A DNA stretch of 64,000 nucleotides from NCBI RefSeq assembly GCF_050529585.1, contig NZ_CP172882.1, positions 1,488,001 to 1,552,000 on the forward strand, in the 5' to 3' direction. Every line of letters starts with the position of its first letter. Within the stretch, counting starts at the first letter, position 1. The notes beneath the pieces were generated by a model. It saw only the letters and a program-made list of their open reading frames with translations. It had not been told where the DNA came from and did not search any database. The DNA is from Enterococcus_D sp050529585. GTDB taxonomy: Bacteria; Bacillota; Bacilli; Lactobacillales; Enterococcaceae. Shown one piece after another: positions 62,828 through 64,000 of the stretch. The translations under genes and the position numbers were made by a program.

Positions 62828-63877
62828 ATGCAAAATATAGTTCCTGAAATGTCTGCACAGCGTCTAACAGAGATCCAGAGTTATTTATTTTCTGGCTATC
62901 ACCTGAATTATCAGCAAATGCGGGTATTTGCACAAGGGGTGCTTTCTGGTACCTATACTGACAGTCAATTGGGCGCTGCACTGATGGCGCTAAAGAATAA
63001 GGGTGTCACGTCAGAGGAATTGACTGCATTGGCACAGGTGATGCAAGAACATGCGGTTACAATCCCCTATCAAGGTGATGCGATGGACAATTGTGGCACT
63101 GGTGGGGATCATGCCAATAGTTTCAATATCTCCACAACAACCGCATTTGTTTTAGCTGCTGGCGGTATCACCATGGCCAAACATGGGAATCGAAGTGTTT
63201 CTAGTCGTTCTGGCAGCGCGGATGTTTTAACGAGTCTCGGAATCAACATCTTGGCTGCACCAGAACAAATCGCGGAAATGTTGTCTACGATTGGGATTGC
63301 TTTTTTGTTTGCTCCCTCATTACACCCAGGAATGCAAGCGGTCATGAAAGTCAGACAAGAGTTGGCGACACCGACCATTTTTAATCTACTGGGTCCATTG
63401 ATCAATCCGGTACAGTTGACCACGCAATTGATGGGCACCTATGCTGGGGACACCCTTGCTGATACCGCTCAGAGTTTAGGGGCATTAGGCCGTAAACGAG
63501 GGATGGTCATCCACGGGCATCAAGGGATGGATGAAGCCAACTTAGCCGGTCCTGTCCAAATCAGTTCGTTCCAAGGAACGAATGTCACTCAACTTGTTCT
63601 TGATCCCACGGACTATGGGTTTGTCTCGGCACCTATTCAAGCAATCATTGGTGGGGATGCATCACGCAATGCAGTGATTTTGACAGAAGTCCTACAGAAT
63701 AAGCCTTCTGTTTACCTAGAAACGGTTGTACTAAACGCCGGATTGGGCTTTTATGCCAACGGAACAGTCAATACGTTTTCAGCAGGATTCGAGATGGCTC
63801 GGCACTGTATTGCATCTGGTGCTGCCTATGATAAATTACAGGCGCTGATTTCAGCGACCAACAAACATATTGTCTAA
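62828..63877 (+). CDS. trpD: Anthranilate phosphoribosyltransferase
   Basis: A 349-residue enzyme that joins anthranilate to phosphoribosyl pyrophosphate. The PRPP-binding block is DNCGTGGDHANSFNIST and the second is AKHGNRSVSSRSGSADVL. GGAGG precedes ATG by 8 bases, four bases after trpG. It is slightly longer than usual at the N-terminus, with about ten extra residues. Confidence 0.95.
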   Translation: MQNIVPEMSAQRLTEIQSYLFSGYHLNYQQMRVFAQGVLSGTYTDSQLGAALMALKNKGVTSEELTALAQVMQEHAVTIPYQGDAMDNCGTGGDHANSFNISTTTAFVLAAGGITMAKHGNRSVSSRSGSADVLTSLGINILAAPEQIAEMLSTIGIAFLFAPSLHPGMQAVMKVRQELATPTIFNLLGPLINPVQLTTQLMGTYAGDTLADTAQSLGALGRKRGMVIHGHQGMDEANLAGPVQISSFQGTNVTQLVLDPTDYGFVSAPIQAIIGGDASRNAVILTEVLQNKPSVYLETVVLNAGLGFYANGTVNTFSAGFEMARHCIASGAAYDKLQALISATNKHIV

Positions 63878-63898
63878 TACTTTGACCAAAGGAGAGAT

Positions 63899-64000
63899 AT
63901 GATGGATTTTTTGACCCGTATTTTAACAACTAAAGCTGAAGAAATAGCGAATATGCCTGAAGAGGTTCTGAAGGTGAGCAAATCTAGACCCTCTTTTTTT
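63899..64000 (+). CDS. trpC: Indole-3-glycerol phosphate synthase, N-terminal part (cut by window end)
   Basis: The last 102 bases open a frame from ATG 63899 or 63902 after AAGGAGAG. It reads DFLTRILTTKAEEIANMP, then VLKVSKSRPSFF, as TrpC N-termini do (a first helix, then a Lys/Arg-rich stretch and SRPSF). Position after trpD supports the call. The rest lies outside the window. Confidence 0.85.
   Translation, partial: MMDFLTRILTTKAEEIANMPEEVLKVSKSRPSFF

Overview
The window reads as chromosomal DNA of a low-GC Gram-positive lactic acid bacterium, most likely an Enterococcus. The pointers are WxL-domain surface protein clusters, an Ebp-like sortase-assembled pilus operon with its own Mga-type regulator, an Msr(C)-like ABC-F protein, strong AGGAGG ribosome binding sites, T-box control of trp genes and several beta-glucoside PTS/GH1 loci. 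The species cannot be fixed from the sequence alone. I see no rRNA, tRNA, CRISPR array, insertion sequence or phage gene.

Layout. 1-3.6 kb: end of a BglG-type antiterminator, then a beta-glucoside PTS permease and a 6-phospho-beta-glucosidase. 3.9-6.5 kb: a CPBP-type membrane protease homologue, then an Msr-type ABC-F protein behind a promoter, a 14-codon leader peptide and an attenuator. 6.6-9.8 kb: a LysR regulator with a redox set (flavodoxin, cupin, carboxymuconolactone-decarboxylase-like protein, aldo/keto reductase). 10-16.9 kb: first WxL cluster (Mga-type regulator, small anchored protein, WxL protein, DUF916 protein, large beta-helix WxL protein, cyclophilin-like lipoprotein). 16.9-26 kb: a zinc alcohol dehydrogenase with a MerR-type promoter, a second Mga-type regulator, and a second WxL cluster holding two decayed genes. 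26.1-34.3 kb: a malonate decarboxylase operon (LysR, mdcH-A-C-DE-G, a membrane protein, mdcB). 34.4-35.4 kb: an AI-2E family permease. 35.5-45.6 kb: a divergent EbpR-like regulator and a pilus operon (tip, minor and backbone pilins, class C sortase). 45.7-54.1 kb: a sugar locus under an RpiR regulator, with three Gfo/Idh/MocA oxidoreductases, a lone PTS IIC, a UPF0303 protein, a second GH1 enzyme and an NAD-dependent epimerase. 54.3-57.5 kb: a flavin disulfide reductase and an AbgT transporter. 57.6-59.7 kb: minus-strand small membrane proteins and an ECF-like sigma factor with a membrane partner. 60.2-64 kb: two tandem tryptophan T-box leaders and trpE-G-D-C, with trpC cut by the window edge.

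Themes. Much of the window concerns the cell surface (two WxL clusters and a pilus, each next to an Mga-type regulator) and use of unusual carbon sources (beta-glucosides, malonate, a possibly oxidised glycoside). Control is largely RNA-based or local: antitermination at the bgl locus, predicted macrolide-dependent attenuation at msr, and tandem T-boxes at trp. Decay is concentrated in the WxL clusters: one WxL gene is a frameshifted relic, a small anchored-protein gene is a remnant, another has ATC where a start is expected, and a large WxL protein stops one codon before its last WxL tripeptide.
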